From the NCBI GenBank assembly GCA_026693085.1, contig JAPLNB010000147.1, positions 1 to 64,000 of the forward strand: a DNA stretch of 64,000 nucleotides, written 5' to 3'. The notes beneath the pieces are model-generated. The model was given only the letters and a program-made list of their open reading frames with translations. It ran no database searches and was not told the DNA's origin. Shown here one piece after another: positions 10,701 to 15,767 of the stretch. This DNA comes from Planctomycetota bacterium (lineage in GTDB: Bacteria; Planctomycetota; Phycisphaerae; Tepidisphaerales; Tepidisphaeraceae). The position numbers were made by a program, and so were the translations under genes. Every line of letters begins with the position of its first letter. The stretch's first letter is position 1.

Positions 10701-10891
10701 ACTATGACGGCGTCATCAACGCCGACGACTATTTCCTGATCGACTCCGCGTTCATTGGCCAGACCGGCCCCCTGGCCGTTGGGCAGCCGGCCGACGATCC
10801 GGCCATGGCCGCTGTCCGCCAGCCGCAGCCGAAACGCGATGCCGAGCCGTCGGTCCTGGCCCAGTTGTTCTCGACCGACCCCGTGTTCTAG
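1736..10891 (+). CDS. Giant exported CotH / beta-helix / multi-LTD / dockerin-type protein
   Basis: The 3051-residue protein is likely secreted or surface-attached. I chose ATG 1736 because GAGGGAG lies just upstream and the planctomycete LEPRRLLA motif then falls at residues 26-33. Order of domains: LTD at ~35-150; CotH-like kinase fold at ~340-705 (NNFRVNIP, YGSYALVEE and LLPRDLDT segments); an Ig-like stretch; two right-handed beta-helix blocks at ~910-1680, rich in NNTVV/IYFL-type coils; LTD repeats beginning near 1790, 1935, 2255, 2410 and 2560; a galactose-binding-like domain at ~2075-2250; and two dockerin/EF-hand-like loops near 2957 and 2988 (DANGDGVVNADDYF, DFNYDGVINADDYF). The chain ends in a short SVLAQLFSTDPVF tail. 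The CotH fold is known to phosphorylate spore-coat protein in Bacillus; here the substrate is unknown. It is a single gene with its own terminator. Confidence 0.9.
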   Translation: MRHHSATQRTVRKLQSAIESSHLQLLEPRRLLAADVIITEIMHHPIPYDPGAEYIELHNRGDAPANLNGWRFSKGVDYTFGDVVLGAGDYVVVAGDLARFQAKYPGVANAVGGWTGRLSNSQEEIELEDSPGQAMDSVTYADEGDWAVRRRGPVDRGHQGWVWEQAADGGGNSLELVNLRLTNNEGQNWRSSSVVNGTPGQPNSVAASDIPPMILDLRQTPIIPRSTDPVTITTRIIDELGTAKTARLYYRVDAASPPPFTSIAMRDDGAGGDGVAGDGVWIGVLPPQADRAAVEFYVWASDGTNTRTWPGPTDSAGIIQGANLLYQVDNSTYNGTQPVYRIIMSEAERAELADIGSDPGDGVSEEDSGAQMNATFISADSVSTQIRYNAGVRNRGHGTRHGPPNNFRVNIPSDRTWNDLSALNFNCRYTPSQVIGSAVYRMAGLAASDTLPVQLRVNGADLAAGQANMYGSYALVEETNSDFADNHFPQDSQGNLYSAFRLDPAGVPEADLRYEGTNPDTYRNRYFKDTNTEADDFSDLIHMTDVLNNAPDAAYLQEVSKVINVEQWLRYLAVDALLLNWETGLDRGIGDDYTLYRGVKDPRFILLPRDLDTVMGQGNSVPATTTSIFNFTGVDGLSRFLNHPDIVPLFYQAFIEVIDATFNPQVLNPLIDQMLGGWAAADRVVSVKQFVVDRTRDVLLQIPRQFTIASSLPMVSGFRRTTTATAILTGTADVVRTRSVRVNGQVAAWSGRAGTWSADGISLNPGINRVLVGAYDGPGGAGAVVHEGFIDILYDGSGIPWAPPQPQVQSLGLFVPDSYRPGTPILIQVSAIDSAGHVQRDLWNAIVTLATDRTDITLSATQVTLRNGLGSVLANVTGTGTGSVTITATLGAVKATRTLASLAGTTIANVSGTLSGPSTTWTGIIHVTGDLRIPVGHILTLQPGTLVLIDGVASGDTGIDIDVEGSIQSLGSTDHPVVFTAYDPARRWGEIHHNNAAASLYQNTILTLAGNSPRGGHSNTGPLIRTNNSKITFDHAALTDNAGKIMQADNSDLTFLGAHFARSVMGPEIAGSSLLFQDSFIFEMRNPDDGDGIYIHSQKAGQTVLLKGGMIGLVDDDGIDTLASTVTIDDVIVRDTKDKGLSAYDGTVYVKGSLFVDNGLMPEDGASTAISAKSTAGNVATVNIDHTTIVSATIGIQAKDKYNTDNDTVNYVVTNSIISATDPIQIDPTYPITANFAITYTNTFGENVTGQGNLNTDPLFADRVKYNFYLQPGSPGVNAGNPASVNDPDGSRADQGRYLNGLSGSLAGPTIPGGSISNDMILTPGGGPYHVTGVVQVGPGKTLTILPGTTLFFDASAGITIDGGRLLAEGTEFAQIRFTRTIGSTNPWAGIQLLNTMLDNRIAYAIVEYGGLTTNNGMVGLTGSNLVLDQVTFDHTDRRRIRSENSSLIVRNSVFTEIFPGTQAPTTDNLSEHIWGGGIPAGGHFIVENNVFGAVKGHNDAIDFDTAAGTVPIPQILNNRFEGSGDDALDLETDAYIEGNTFLHIRKDQYNTAAGNSNGMSLGSGRNYSVFRNVFLDVDHVAQVKDNAFLTFENNTVVGAAYPAIYFLRPDGAGTHGRGAALDGNIFEDVPVLFASFTAQTQITVNRSIVLAADVSRGVGNLALDPRLVDPANGDFGLRPGSPAGGAGFNGLDMGATVPAGVSIFGEPPVLTNRNGASLAVAGPGITHYRYRVNSGPWSAERPVSTLIELTDLADGDYTVYVLGKNIARVWQEESRATASRTWTVNAARSGLRINEILAINNTAVAYNGNYPDLIELYNEGPGPIDLAGMSISDDPLDPKKFVFADITLDVGQYLVLLADDRAGNDAIHLGFALSASGEGVYLFDPDGNRIDSIAFGRQIPDRSIGRLLDGGWALTQPTFGSANILQRAGDPALLKINEWLASGVPPFSNDFIEIYNPEPLPVDLSGLYLTDNPNGWPDRYAIPSLSFVPAGGFMAFQADSDPEQGADHTNFRLAYEQGMIGLFDRDGDRTDAVLYRSQRLGSSEGRAPDGAGAFVFFTQPSPGVSNPYASSETQVVHLIAIDAAQWFYNSTVAFTTDAWAQSSAGEAGWSSGGRAAFYTDADPFPAGIPRNTNLGVNRTTHYFRKHFTIADPAQVVLLTLSTAVDDGAVVYLNGHPVQWIAMAQGAITYSTLSNRPGTWETTLEGPFTIDKSFLVPGENVLAVEVHQKSGSNDAGFAVILDATIRTAPLPPPLRITEINYNPLGGDDYQFVEISNTGSAAVNLKGVRFAAGITFTFPDITLAPGERIAVVKNPAAFTARYGSGVRIAGPYIDALSNDGEELRLVDSAGSIMQDFAYSDTWYPTTDGGGYTLAIVNPYADPSTWSSSASWVPSRFILGSPGMTEPQIAADTVVINEVLSHSHAPAADWIELYNTTRQPIDIGGWYLSDSPDNLRKFRIPAGVSIAANAYVVFDEAEHFGNLANPNAIVPFALSELGDEVYLSATDSAGNFTGYRHRIVFGAAATGVSFGRFTNSTGLVEYPAMSFPTPAEPNAYPLIGPVVISEIMYHPFDNKGAEYLELRNITGVPVPLFDTLHPQNNWRFSGGIEFAFPPRSMIPAFGYALVVSIDPADFRSAYNIPDAVPVFGPFANGSALSNGGEEIILSRPGGPDPDGTIPWIVVDRVDYGPTTPWPANPDGGGPSLVHPFLLRYGNDPAAWITGPATGSPGAGPEVLLGTSSPDDYQLIRDAGGAIQLILNGQAISIPTLQSESVALNGLAGDDELRIDFSNSNPIPAAGFLFAGGEGDNLLKIVGTSSADNLLFSDGQLTSGTRSIGFGNTRIELGEAGNVAEFGDLTLAGAASVALHRDGGTLLNLRKLSIAPLATLDLADNTLILQTSPYTQSADLATLFAYVKSGRANGDWTGPGLVSTTAKSQPFTGLALLAAGDSIRVKYTWDGDANGDGVVNADDYFLIDSGYITQVAAYQNGDFNYDGVINADDYFLIDSAFIGQTGPLAVGQPADDPAMAAVRQPQPKRDAEPSVLAQLFSTDPVF

Positions 10892-10965
10892 CCGCACCGG
10901 ATCGATCGATCCTGGAGCGGTTCGAGTTCTGTGTTCGGAATAGAACGAGTCTTGTGCTCGGAATA

Positions 10966-10997
10966 GAACTGGAGGCACTGGAAAGTGCCTCCAGTTC
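10966..10997 (+). terminator. Strong hairpin after the giant gene
   Basis: A perfect 14-bp stem (10966-10979 with 10984-10997) closes a GGAA tetraloop 75 bp after the stop codon. There is no U-tract, so it may end transcription only partly or protect the 3' end. Just before it, the sequence TCGGAATAGAAC occurs twice (about 10935 and 10958). Confidence 0.6.
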
Positions 10998-11155
10998 ATG
11001 TTCATGACACGACCGATTGGCTACGATGACGCGCATCGCCTGCGCCTGCTTGACCAAGACTGGCGCCAGCCCCACCACGCCGGCCCTGAAAAAGAAACGG
11101 AAGTATCTACTTAGCGTAAGGATGGCAAGATGGGGAACTTGACGCAATGGGCGGA

Positions 11156-11308
11156 CTAGTGACCCTTCCCAAGCTTCTTCTTCGACGGCTTTGCTGTCAG
11201 CCCCTTTTTGACGGCGTCCTCCCAGTTACCCTTAGGCTTGAGGACTTCTGGTTTTGGGCCGGGCTTGGTCTTGGACTTCGCGGGTTTAGGTTTGGTCTTC
11301 TTCGGCAT
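11156..11308 (-). CDS. Small Lys/Pro-rich basic protein (50 aa)
   Basis: A 50-residue frame begins MPKKTKPKPAKS and ends SKKKLGKGH. Its N-terminal half is a K/P/T tail like histone-H1 or nucleic-acid-binding tails, followed by one folded-looking patch (GNWEDAVKKGLTAK). The composition is far from a random antisense frame. No strong Shine-Dalgarno is visible. It is convergent with the giant gene and divergent from the tRNA. Function unknown; RNA or DNA binding is a guess from charge alone. Confidence 0.5.
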   Translation of the reverse strand: MPKKTKPKPAKSKTKPGPKPEVLKPKGNWEDAVKKGLTAKPSKKKLGKGH

Positions 11309-11348
11309 AAAGCGATTCTAGCACAGAAAGAAGGCCCATGGGTAGTTT

Positions 11349-11378
11349 TTGACATGATGGGTGCCGTAGGGGTATGAT
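11349..11378 (+). promoter_or_regulatory. Near-consensus sigma-70 promoter upstream of the tRNA
   Basis: TTGACA (11349-11354, perfect) and TATGAT (11373-11378, five of six) are separated by 18 bp. The first base of the tRNA is 101 bp downstream of the -10 box, so the primary transcript would carry a leader of about 95 nt. It is one of the best promoter matches in the window. Confidence 0.65.
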
Positions 11379-11478
11379 CCTGTCAGCTCACGCGAGCCAC
11401 GCAAGGCGTATCAGCGCGAAGCGTCCGATAGTTTTCCGCCCGAGAGGTTGGAACTGGCTTCAAAGTGAAGGGTTCCGC

Positions 11479-11566
11479 GCGGCGGTGGTGGAAATCGGAA
11501 GACGCGAGGGATTTCGAATCCCTTAACACTGAGCGTGTTGTGCGGGTTCGAGACCCGTCCGCCGCA
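11479..11566 (+). tRNA. Class II tRNA, Leu-like body with UCG anticodon
   Basis: A full cloverleaf can be drawn. The acceptor stem is GCGGCGG (11479-11485) with CCGCCGC (11559-11565). The D arm has GTG/CGC and a leucine-style loop (GGAAATCGGAAGA). The anticodon stem is AGGGA/TCCCT with loop TTTCGAA (11512-11518), giving anticodon UCG at 34-36 after U33. A long variable arm has stem AACAC/GTGTT (11525-11539). The T arm is GCGGG/CCCGT with loop TTCGAGA. The discriminator is A73; CC follows but the final A is not encoded. Body, variable arm and A73 resemble tRNA-Leu, yet UCG would read CGA (Arg), and tRNA-Arg is normally class I. It may be a diverged, recoded or non-translational tRNA. Confidence 0.8.
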
Positions 11567-11635
11567 CCTTCTCTAAATGATTCCGGTTGGTTCCCCGGGC
11601 GCGCCGGTCGATATCAACTGTACACGCTCAGTGTT
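11525..11635 (+). repeat. 14-nt inverted repeat: tRNA variable arm and downstream complement
   Basis: Bases 11525-11538, the variable arm of the tRNA, are exactly complementary to 11622-11635, which lies between the tRNA and the ATPase gene. In a shared transcript the downstream copy could pair with the variable arm. Confidence 0.7.
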
Positions 11636-11638
11636 GTG

Positions 11639-11680
11639 GGGCGTATGCCCTAGAGGGCCACCGCATTTAGTGCGGTGGCC
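11639..11680 (+). terminator. Two consecutive hairpins between tRNA and ATPase gene
   Basis: The first hairpin has stem GGGC/GCCC with loop GTAT (11639-11650). The second has a perfect 10-bp stem (11656-11665 with 11671-11680) and loop TTTAG, followed by TATAT. They sit 26 bp before the ATPase start, so they could terminate the tRNA transcript or attenuate the operon. Confidence 0.5.
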
Positions 11681-11706
11681 TATATCGCCTTGAATAGAGT
11701 ATCACA

Positions 11707-12885
11707 ATGAGATTGCAGTCTATCAAATTCATACAGTATGAGGGCGGGCCCCGTGTCTGGACCTTGGAGGAATTGGCCCTTGGGGAAACCAATCTAGTGG
11801 TAGGTCGTAACGCTTGCGGCAAGACGCGGACCCTGAACATCATCCACAATCTGGCGAGATTGATTTCTGGTCGCATTCGTGAACTGTTTGACTCTGGAGA
11901 TTATGTCGCGAAGTTTCGGGATGGGAGCGATTCATACGAGTACCGGCTGAAATACGCGGGGTTTAAGGTCACTCAGGAATCATTCATCAAGAACAACAAG
12001 GTATTGTTAGAGAGGGGTGCTGAAGGGAGAGGGAAGATCGCCTTTGAGAAGGCGAGCGGGGAGATGCAAGAGTTTCAGCACGAAGACTCGGTTCTTGCTG
12101 TGTGTGCGCGCAAAGGGGACACGATCCAGCACAGTTTTCTTGAGCCGCTACATAGCTGGGCGAGATCCCTCTATCACTATTCATTCGGCGGTAACCTGGG
12201 GCAGAGTTCTTATGCTGGGGTCGTGAAGAAAGAGGATGTTGCGGATGAAGTGATGTCGTGGCAGACGGATAGAGTTGTAGTTATCTGGGTTGATGGTGAG
12301 AAGCGTTTTCCCGGGGAATTCGAGAGGATGATCCTTAGTGACATGGCGCGATTAGATTATCCAATCGACAAAATCACCGTTGCGCCGCCGATAGCGATCA
12401 GGTTTCAAGGTGTTCCTGTAGCGGGCATTGTCGGTCTAAGTGCCAAGGAGAGTGACCTCATTGCGCCGACGGAGCAGTTTGAAATGTCGGACGGGATGTT
12501 TTGCGCCCTCTCACTTCTCATCCAAGTGAACTATGCGATCATGACTGGAAGGGCCGCCTGTGTTGTAATTGATGATAGTGGCGAGGGTCTGGACTTCGAG
12601 CGATCATGCAAACTGATCGAACTCTTGATGGAAAAAACCTCGTGCAGCAAGGTTCAACTAATCATGTCTACGAACGACCGCTTTGTGATGAACGCGGTTC
12701 CCTTGAAAGCGTGGACGATTCTGAAGAGAAGGGGGCATCTAGTTAAGGTCTTCAACTACATCAACTCAAAGTCTATCTTTGATGAATTCCAGTACATGGG
12801 ACTTAACAACTTCGACTTTCTGGCGATGGATTTCGTCGAAGGGGAGGGCAGTGGCGAGAAGACCGAGGAGGAGGCGGAGGGATGA
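11707..12885 (+). CDS. AAA/ABC-type ATPase of a two-gene defence-like module
   Basis: The 392-residue protein has a Walker A motif GRNACGKT at residues ~33-40, after the N-terminal strand typical of OLD/AAA_21-type ATPases (LQSIKFIQYEGG). A Walker-B-like VVIDDSGEGLDFER lies near ~285, after an ABC-signature-like region (EMSDGMFCALSLLIQ), with a late STNDRFVMNAV segment. No nuclease domain is fused. The stop overlaps the next gene's start (ATGA), so translation is coupled. This architecture (small ATPase plus TOPRIM-like partner) matches PARIS AriA or RloA/AbiLi-type anti-phage systems. Base composition is less GC-rich than the flanks, which suggests horizontal transfer. The family is inferred from motifs; the exact system type is uncertain. 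Confidence 0.75.
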   Translation: MRLQSIKFIQYEGGPRVWTLEELALGETNLVVGRNACGKTRTLNIIHNLARLISGRIRELFDSGDYVAKFRDGSDSYEYRLKYAGFKVTQESFIKNNKVLLERGAEGRGKIAFEKASGEMQEFQHEDSVLAVCARKGDTIQHSFLEPLHSWARSLYHYSFGGNLGQSSYAGVVKKEDVADEVMSWQTDRVVVIWVDGEKRFPGEFERMILSDMARLDYPIDKITVAPPIAIRFQGVPVAGIVGLSAKESDLIAPTEQFEMSDGMFCALSLLIQVNYAIMTGRAACVVIDDSGEGLDFERSCKLIELLMEKTSCSKVQLIMSTNDRFVMNAVPLKAWTILKRRGHLVKVFNYINSKSIFDEFQYMGLNNFDFLAMDFVEGEGSGEKTEEEAEG

Positions 12886-13595
12886 AGAAATTGGCGATCT
12901 TTGCCGAGGGAGGTACGGAACAGGCTTTTGCAGAGAAGTTGTTGTTGGCGGTAGGGGGTGAACGGCGGATACAGATTCGGAAACAGAGATTCCGAGGCGG
13001 GCGACGTGGCGGCCCTCGAACTAGATCGGCATCCACATGGGTTGGCATTCCTCATGGTTCGGCTGACGCGAAGTATTACGCCCAGATCATTGATTGCGGA
13101 CAAGATGAACGAGTAAAGGGAGACCTTATTGAGAATTACAAATCGCTGACTCAGCATGGGTTTGATGCAGTCATCGGAATTCAGGATGTGATTCCGAAGA
13201 CGCATGCTGAGCTTCATTTGGTCAAGCTGCACCTGAGAGATCGCTTGCCCACAAAGCCAATCAATCCGGTGATGGTGCTCGCAATCATGGAGACGGAGGC
13301 GTGGTTCTTGGCTGAGCATACGCATTTTCCCCGCGTCCATCCGGGACTGACACCCACGACAGTATCAAAGGCCGCTGGTTTCGATCCGATTAAAGACGAT
13401 ATGGAGGCACGCGTACGCCCCGCCGAAGATTTGCACAGAATCTATCAGGCGGTGGGTTGTGTGTACGAGAAGAAGCCGCAGTGCATTCAGCGGACTGTTG
13501 ATGCACTGGATTACGAATCGGTGTATCTTGAACTCGGTGATCGTGTTCCGGCAATCAGGCCGCTGATCGAAGCAATTGACGCATTCCTCTCATGA
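12882..13595 (+). CDS. TOPRIM-like (DUF4276/RloB/AriB-like) putative nuclease partner
   Basis: The 237-residue protein opens with LAIFAEGGTEQAF, the acidic-glycine E..TE signature of OLD-type TOPRIM and DUF4276/RloB proteins. A second acidic strand (AVIGIQDVIPK, ~residue 100) sits where the TOPRIM DxD would be but is degenerate. A METEAWFLAEH block (~130) resembles the DUF4276 E-A-W motif. A basic stretch near residues 30-47 (RKQRFRGGRRGGPRTR) could contact nucleic acid. Start ATG 12882 overlaps the ATPase stop by four bases. In PARIS the TOPRIM subunit is a tRNA-cleaving effector released by the ATPase. A similar role is an inference strengthened by the tRNA upstream. No third gene follows before 14308. 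Confidence 0.7.
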   Translation: MKKLAIFAEGGTEQAFAEKLLLAVGGERRIQIRKQRFRGGRRGGPRTRSASTWVGIPHGSADAKYYAQIIDCGQDERVKGDLIENYKSLTQHGFDAVIGIQDVIPKTHAELHLVKLHLRDRLPTKPINPVMVLAIMETEAWFLAEHTHFPRVHPGLTPTTVSKAAGFDPIKDDMEARVRPAEDLHRIYQAVGCVYEKKPQCIQRTVDALDYESVYLELGDRVPAIRPLIEAIDAFLS

Positions 13596-14307
13596 CTCGA
13601 TATTGGTTGATACCTCATTCAATGGGGTCTTGTACATCAGTCGTTTCCCTTCTGCGGCCTTAATCGCCGCAACCGTGCGCTCCCCAGGAAAAAGAAAAGG
13701 GGTCACTCCTCATTAATCGACAACTACCGCGCGGACCGCCCCCGACTTCACCCCACCGCCGGCGCTTCATCCCCCATCGCCCGCCAACCCAACTCCCCCC
13801 TCTGGCCCACTTGGTCTCTGCTCACCTATCACGCCAGCTCCTACGCCCACCTCCCCCCCCTCCCCTCCGCCCCCAACAACCAACCCCCCGCCCATCTCGC
13901 CAAACTCCTCGACCTCCCCCCCGCCGCCGCCTGGGGCGGCTTGGTGCTGCTGGCCGGGCTCCCCCTGCGTCAATTCCGTTCCGCCCGCCCCCTCAAGGCT
14001 TGATGGGCATCGCCAGCACATTTGCGAAACAGTCGAATCTGCCAGCACACCATCCTATCGTCGCCAACCCAACCGGCCGGTCCTTCGGGATCGGCCGCTT
14101 GCTTGGAGTCACAAACTAACCCGAAGTTCTTGGAAAACCGCGTTTTTACGCCGATAATGGGGTTGTACCCATGTAAGAACCCCGTTTTTTGCACTGAAAA
14201 TGGGAGTTGCCAAAACTTCGGACTAACCTCTCGTGGCCAACCTGTAGGTGAGTTAACAGTAGAGCCGCATGACAGTGGCCCCGGTAGTCTGATAGAATCA
14301 CCTCACG
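13596..14307 (+). other. Intergenic tract with first copy of the ~240-bp repeat
   Basis: About 710 bp separate the TOPRIM-like gene from the PIN gene. Positions 13688-13930 hold a C-rich sequence repeated at 14935-15170. From 14000 to 14300 I see no convincing gene. That stretch is relatively AT-rich and may hold the PIN promoter. Confidence 0.5.
13688..13930 (+). repeat. Direct repeat, copy A (C-rich gene fragment)
   Basis: It matches 14935-15170 over nearly its whole length with scattered differences. Both copies begin with AAAGAAAAG then GGTCACTCCTCATTAAT. In one forward frame both read as the same degraded peptide (SPLWxTWSLLTYHA followed by PAHLAKLL), so this is a duplicated fragment of a former gene. 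Confidence 0.7.
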
Positions 14308-14751
14308 ATGCGGGTCTACCTTGATGCATGTTGCTTCAACCGCCCTTTCGACGATCCCGGCATTGACCGGAATCATCTGGAAGCGGAGGCGGTTGTGGCA
14401 ATCCTAAGCCATGTGCAGCAAAGACAGTGGTTCCTTATAGGCAGCAGCGCACTGCGGCAGGAATTGAGTGCGGGCCGGGACAGCGAACGCCGTGAAGCGG
14501 TGCTTGGTATGCTTGCCGCTCATTGCGAGTCGATCGAAGTAGGTCAGGCGGAATATGATAGATATAAGGAACTGGTTCAACTCGGCTTCAGACGTATGGA
14601 CTCGTTGCACATAGCCTGTGCCGAGGCGGCGCAATGCGATGTGTTGTTAACGACAGATGACCAGCTCCTGCGTAAGGGCGCCAAGTACGCCGCCCGCCTG
14701 CGTGTGGAAGTTCGAAACCCGGTGGATTGGTTGCTGGAGCAAAAGCCATGA
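14308..14751 (+). CDS. PIN-domain toxin/ribonuclease (VapC-like)
   Basis: The 147-residue PIN fold starts MRVYLDACCFNRPFDD, giving the first catalytic Asp at position 6. A central acidic patch (ELSAG, residues ~55-59), RMDSLHIACAEAA near ~95 and the late LLTTDDQLL supply the remaining metal-binding acids. PIN proteins of this size are usually RNase toxins of type II systems. The stop codon overlaps the next gene's start by four bases, so the small downstream protein is the likely antitoxin in the less common toxin-first order. The module is bracketed by two direct repeats. Confidence 0.85.
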   Translation: MRVYLDACCFNRPFDDPGIDRNHLEAEAVVAILSHVQQRQWFLIGSSALRQELSAGRDSERREAVLGMLAAHCESIEVGQAEYDRYKELVQLGFRRMDSLHIACAEAAQCDVLLTTDDQLLRKGAKYAARLRVEVRNPVDWLLEQKP

Positions 14752-14963
14752 GCCCAATGCAGATGACAATCGCAGAGATCAAGAAGAAGGGATTCGCCGC
14801 ACTGATGAGGGAACTGGGTCCAGTGGGCTATGTCCGCTTCATGCAGCAGTTTGTCGGCCGCAAAGGCGACTACACCAGGGAGCGGGCCAAGTGGATCGAC
14901 AAGGTGGACCTCTCCGACCTCGACAGCAAATTTGGCAAAAGAAAAGTGGTCACTCCTCATTAA
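14748..14963 (+). CDS. Small putative antitoxin partner of the PIN protein (C-terminus replaced)
   Basis: This 71-residue protein begins MSPMQMTIAEIKKKG and contains VGYVRFMQQF and GDYTRERAKWIDK, a pattern I recall from small proteins next to PIN genes. ATG 14748 overlaps the PIN stop (ATGA) and is favoured over the in-frame start at 14727, which lies inside the PIN gene. The last ~9 residues (GKRKVVTPH) are encoded by the start of repeat copy B, so the original C-terminus was probably lost when that repeat arrived. Confidence 0.65.
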   Translation: MSPMQMTIAEIKKKGFAALMRELGPVGYVRFMQQFVGRKGDYTRERAKWIDKVDLSDLDSKFGKRKVVTPH

Positions 14964-15170
14964 TTGACAACCACCGCGCGGACCGCCCCCAACTTCACCC
15001 CACCGCCGGCGCTTCCTCCCCCATCCCCCACCGAACCAACTCCCCCCTTTGGTCCACCTGGTCTCTGCTCACCTATCACGCCAACCCCTACACCCACCTG
15101 CCCCACGCCCCCAACAGCCAACCCCCCGCCCATCTCGCCAAACTCCTCAATCTCACCCCCGCCGTCGATC
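14935..15170 (+). repeat. Direct repeat, copy B
   Basis: This is the second copy of the sequence at 13688-13930, about 1.25 kb downstream in the same orientation. It supplies the stop codon of the small antitoxin-like gene. The two copies bracket the PIN module. Confidence 0.7.
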
Positions 15171-15330
15171 GCTGCTACCGCTCTTAGCCCTTTTCCTCCG
15201 AACGCCAATGCGTCGAATTCCTCTTCGCACTCTACGAAAAACTCTCCGCCCCCCTCACCGCCCAACCCAAACCCCGCCGCCGCCCCCAGCGCCCCCTCGG
15301 CAACCGTTACCCTGCCCCACCCCACACTCC
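14965..15330 (+). pseudogene. Degraded gene fragment downstream of repeat B
   Basis: A forward frame reads LHPTAGASS, SPLWSTWSLLTYHA and LAKLLNLTPAVDRCYR, meets TAG at 15185-15187, then continues in frame with ERQCVEFLFALYEKLSAPLTAQPKPRRRPQRPLG. The continuous protein-like signal on both sides of one stop indicates a decayed gene of unknown family; copy A carries only its first part. From 15330 to 15678 the sequence is C-rich with no gene that I can support. Confidence 0.5.
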
Positions 15331-15678
15331 CCACCCCATCAACCCACCCCCTCTCTGCCCCCAAGTCCCCACGCCGACACTCCGACACTCTTACACTCCG
15401 ACACCCGCCCCCCGCCCCGCCCAACCCCAACAAAATCCCGCCATTTTCCCGCCAACAAAACCCTAACTAATCCGTAGTACTCTACGTGGATACTGTCTCG
15501 TCCAATTTCGCCGTCCGCCGTTTCACCCCCGCCTCGCCCTTGGCCCGCCCGCCAGCCCCCTCTCCCTCCGCCCCCCCATTTCTACAAAACGAACCCATTT
15601 CCCCCATTCGAAAATCGCCATTCGAAACTCAAAACTCCCCCAACCCCTTGTCAATCCAAAGGCCCCCCAAAACCACCA

Positions 15679-15766
15679 GGGGGTCCGGCGGGGGGGAAAA
15701 GGGGGGTCCACGGGGGGTCTACGGGGGTTCTACGGGGGTCCGCCGGGGGTGCTGCGGGGGGACGCC
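15679..15766 (+). repeat. 11-bp G-rich tandem array (8 units)
   Basis: Runs of five to seven G begin at 15679, 15690, 15701, 15712, 15723, 15734, 15745 and 15756, every 11 bp exactly, with variable 4-6 bp spacers such as TCTAC. The array ends one base before the hom stop codon. Several adjacent G-runs could form G-quadruplexes on the plus strand. Confidence 0.85.
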
Positions 15767-15767
15767 T

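Noticed and set aside
11707-13595. Naming the ATPase/TOPRIM pair outright as PARIS
   Set aside because: The partner looks closer to DUF4276/RloB than to DUF4435 and its DxD is degenerate, so only a PARIS/RloAB-like label is justified.
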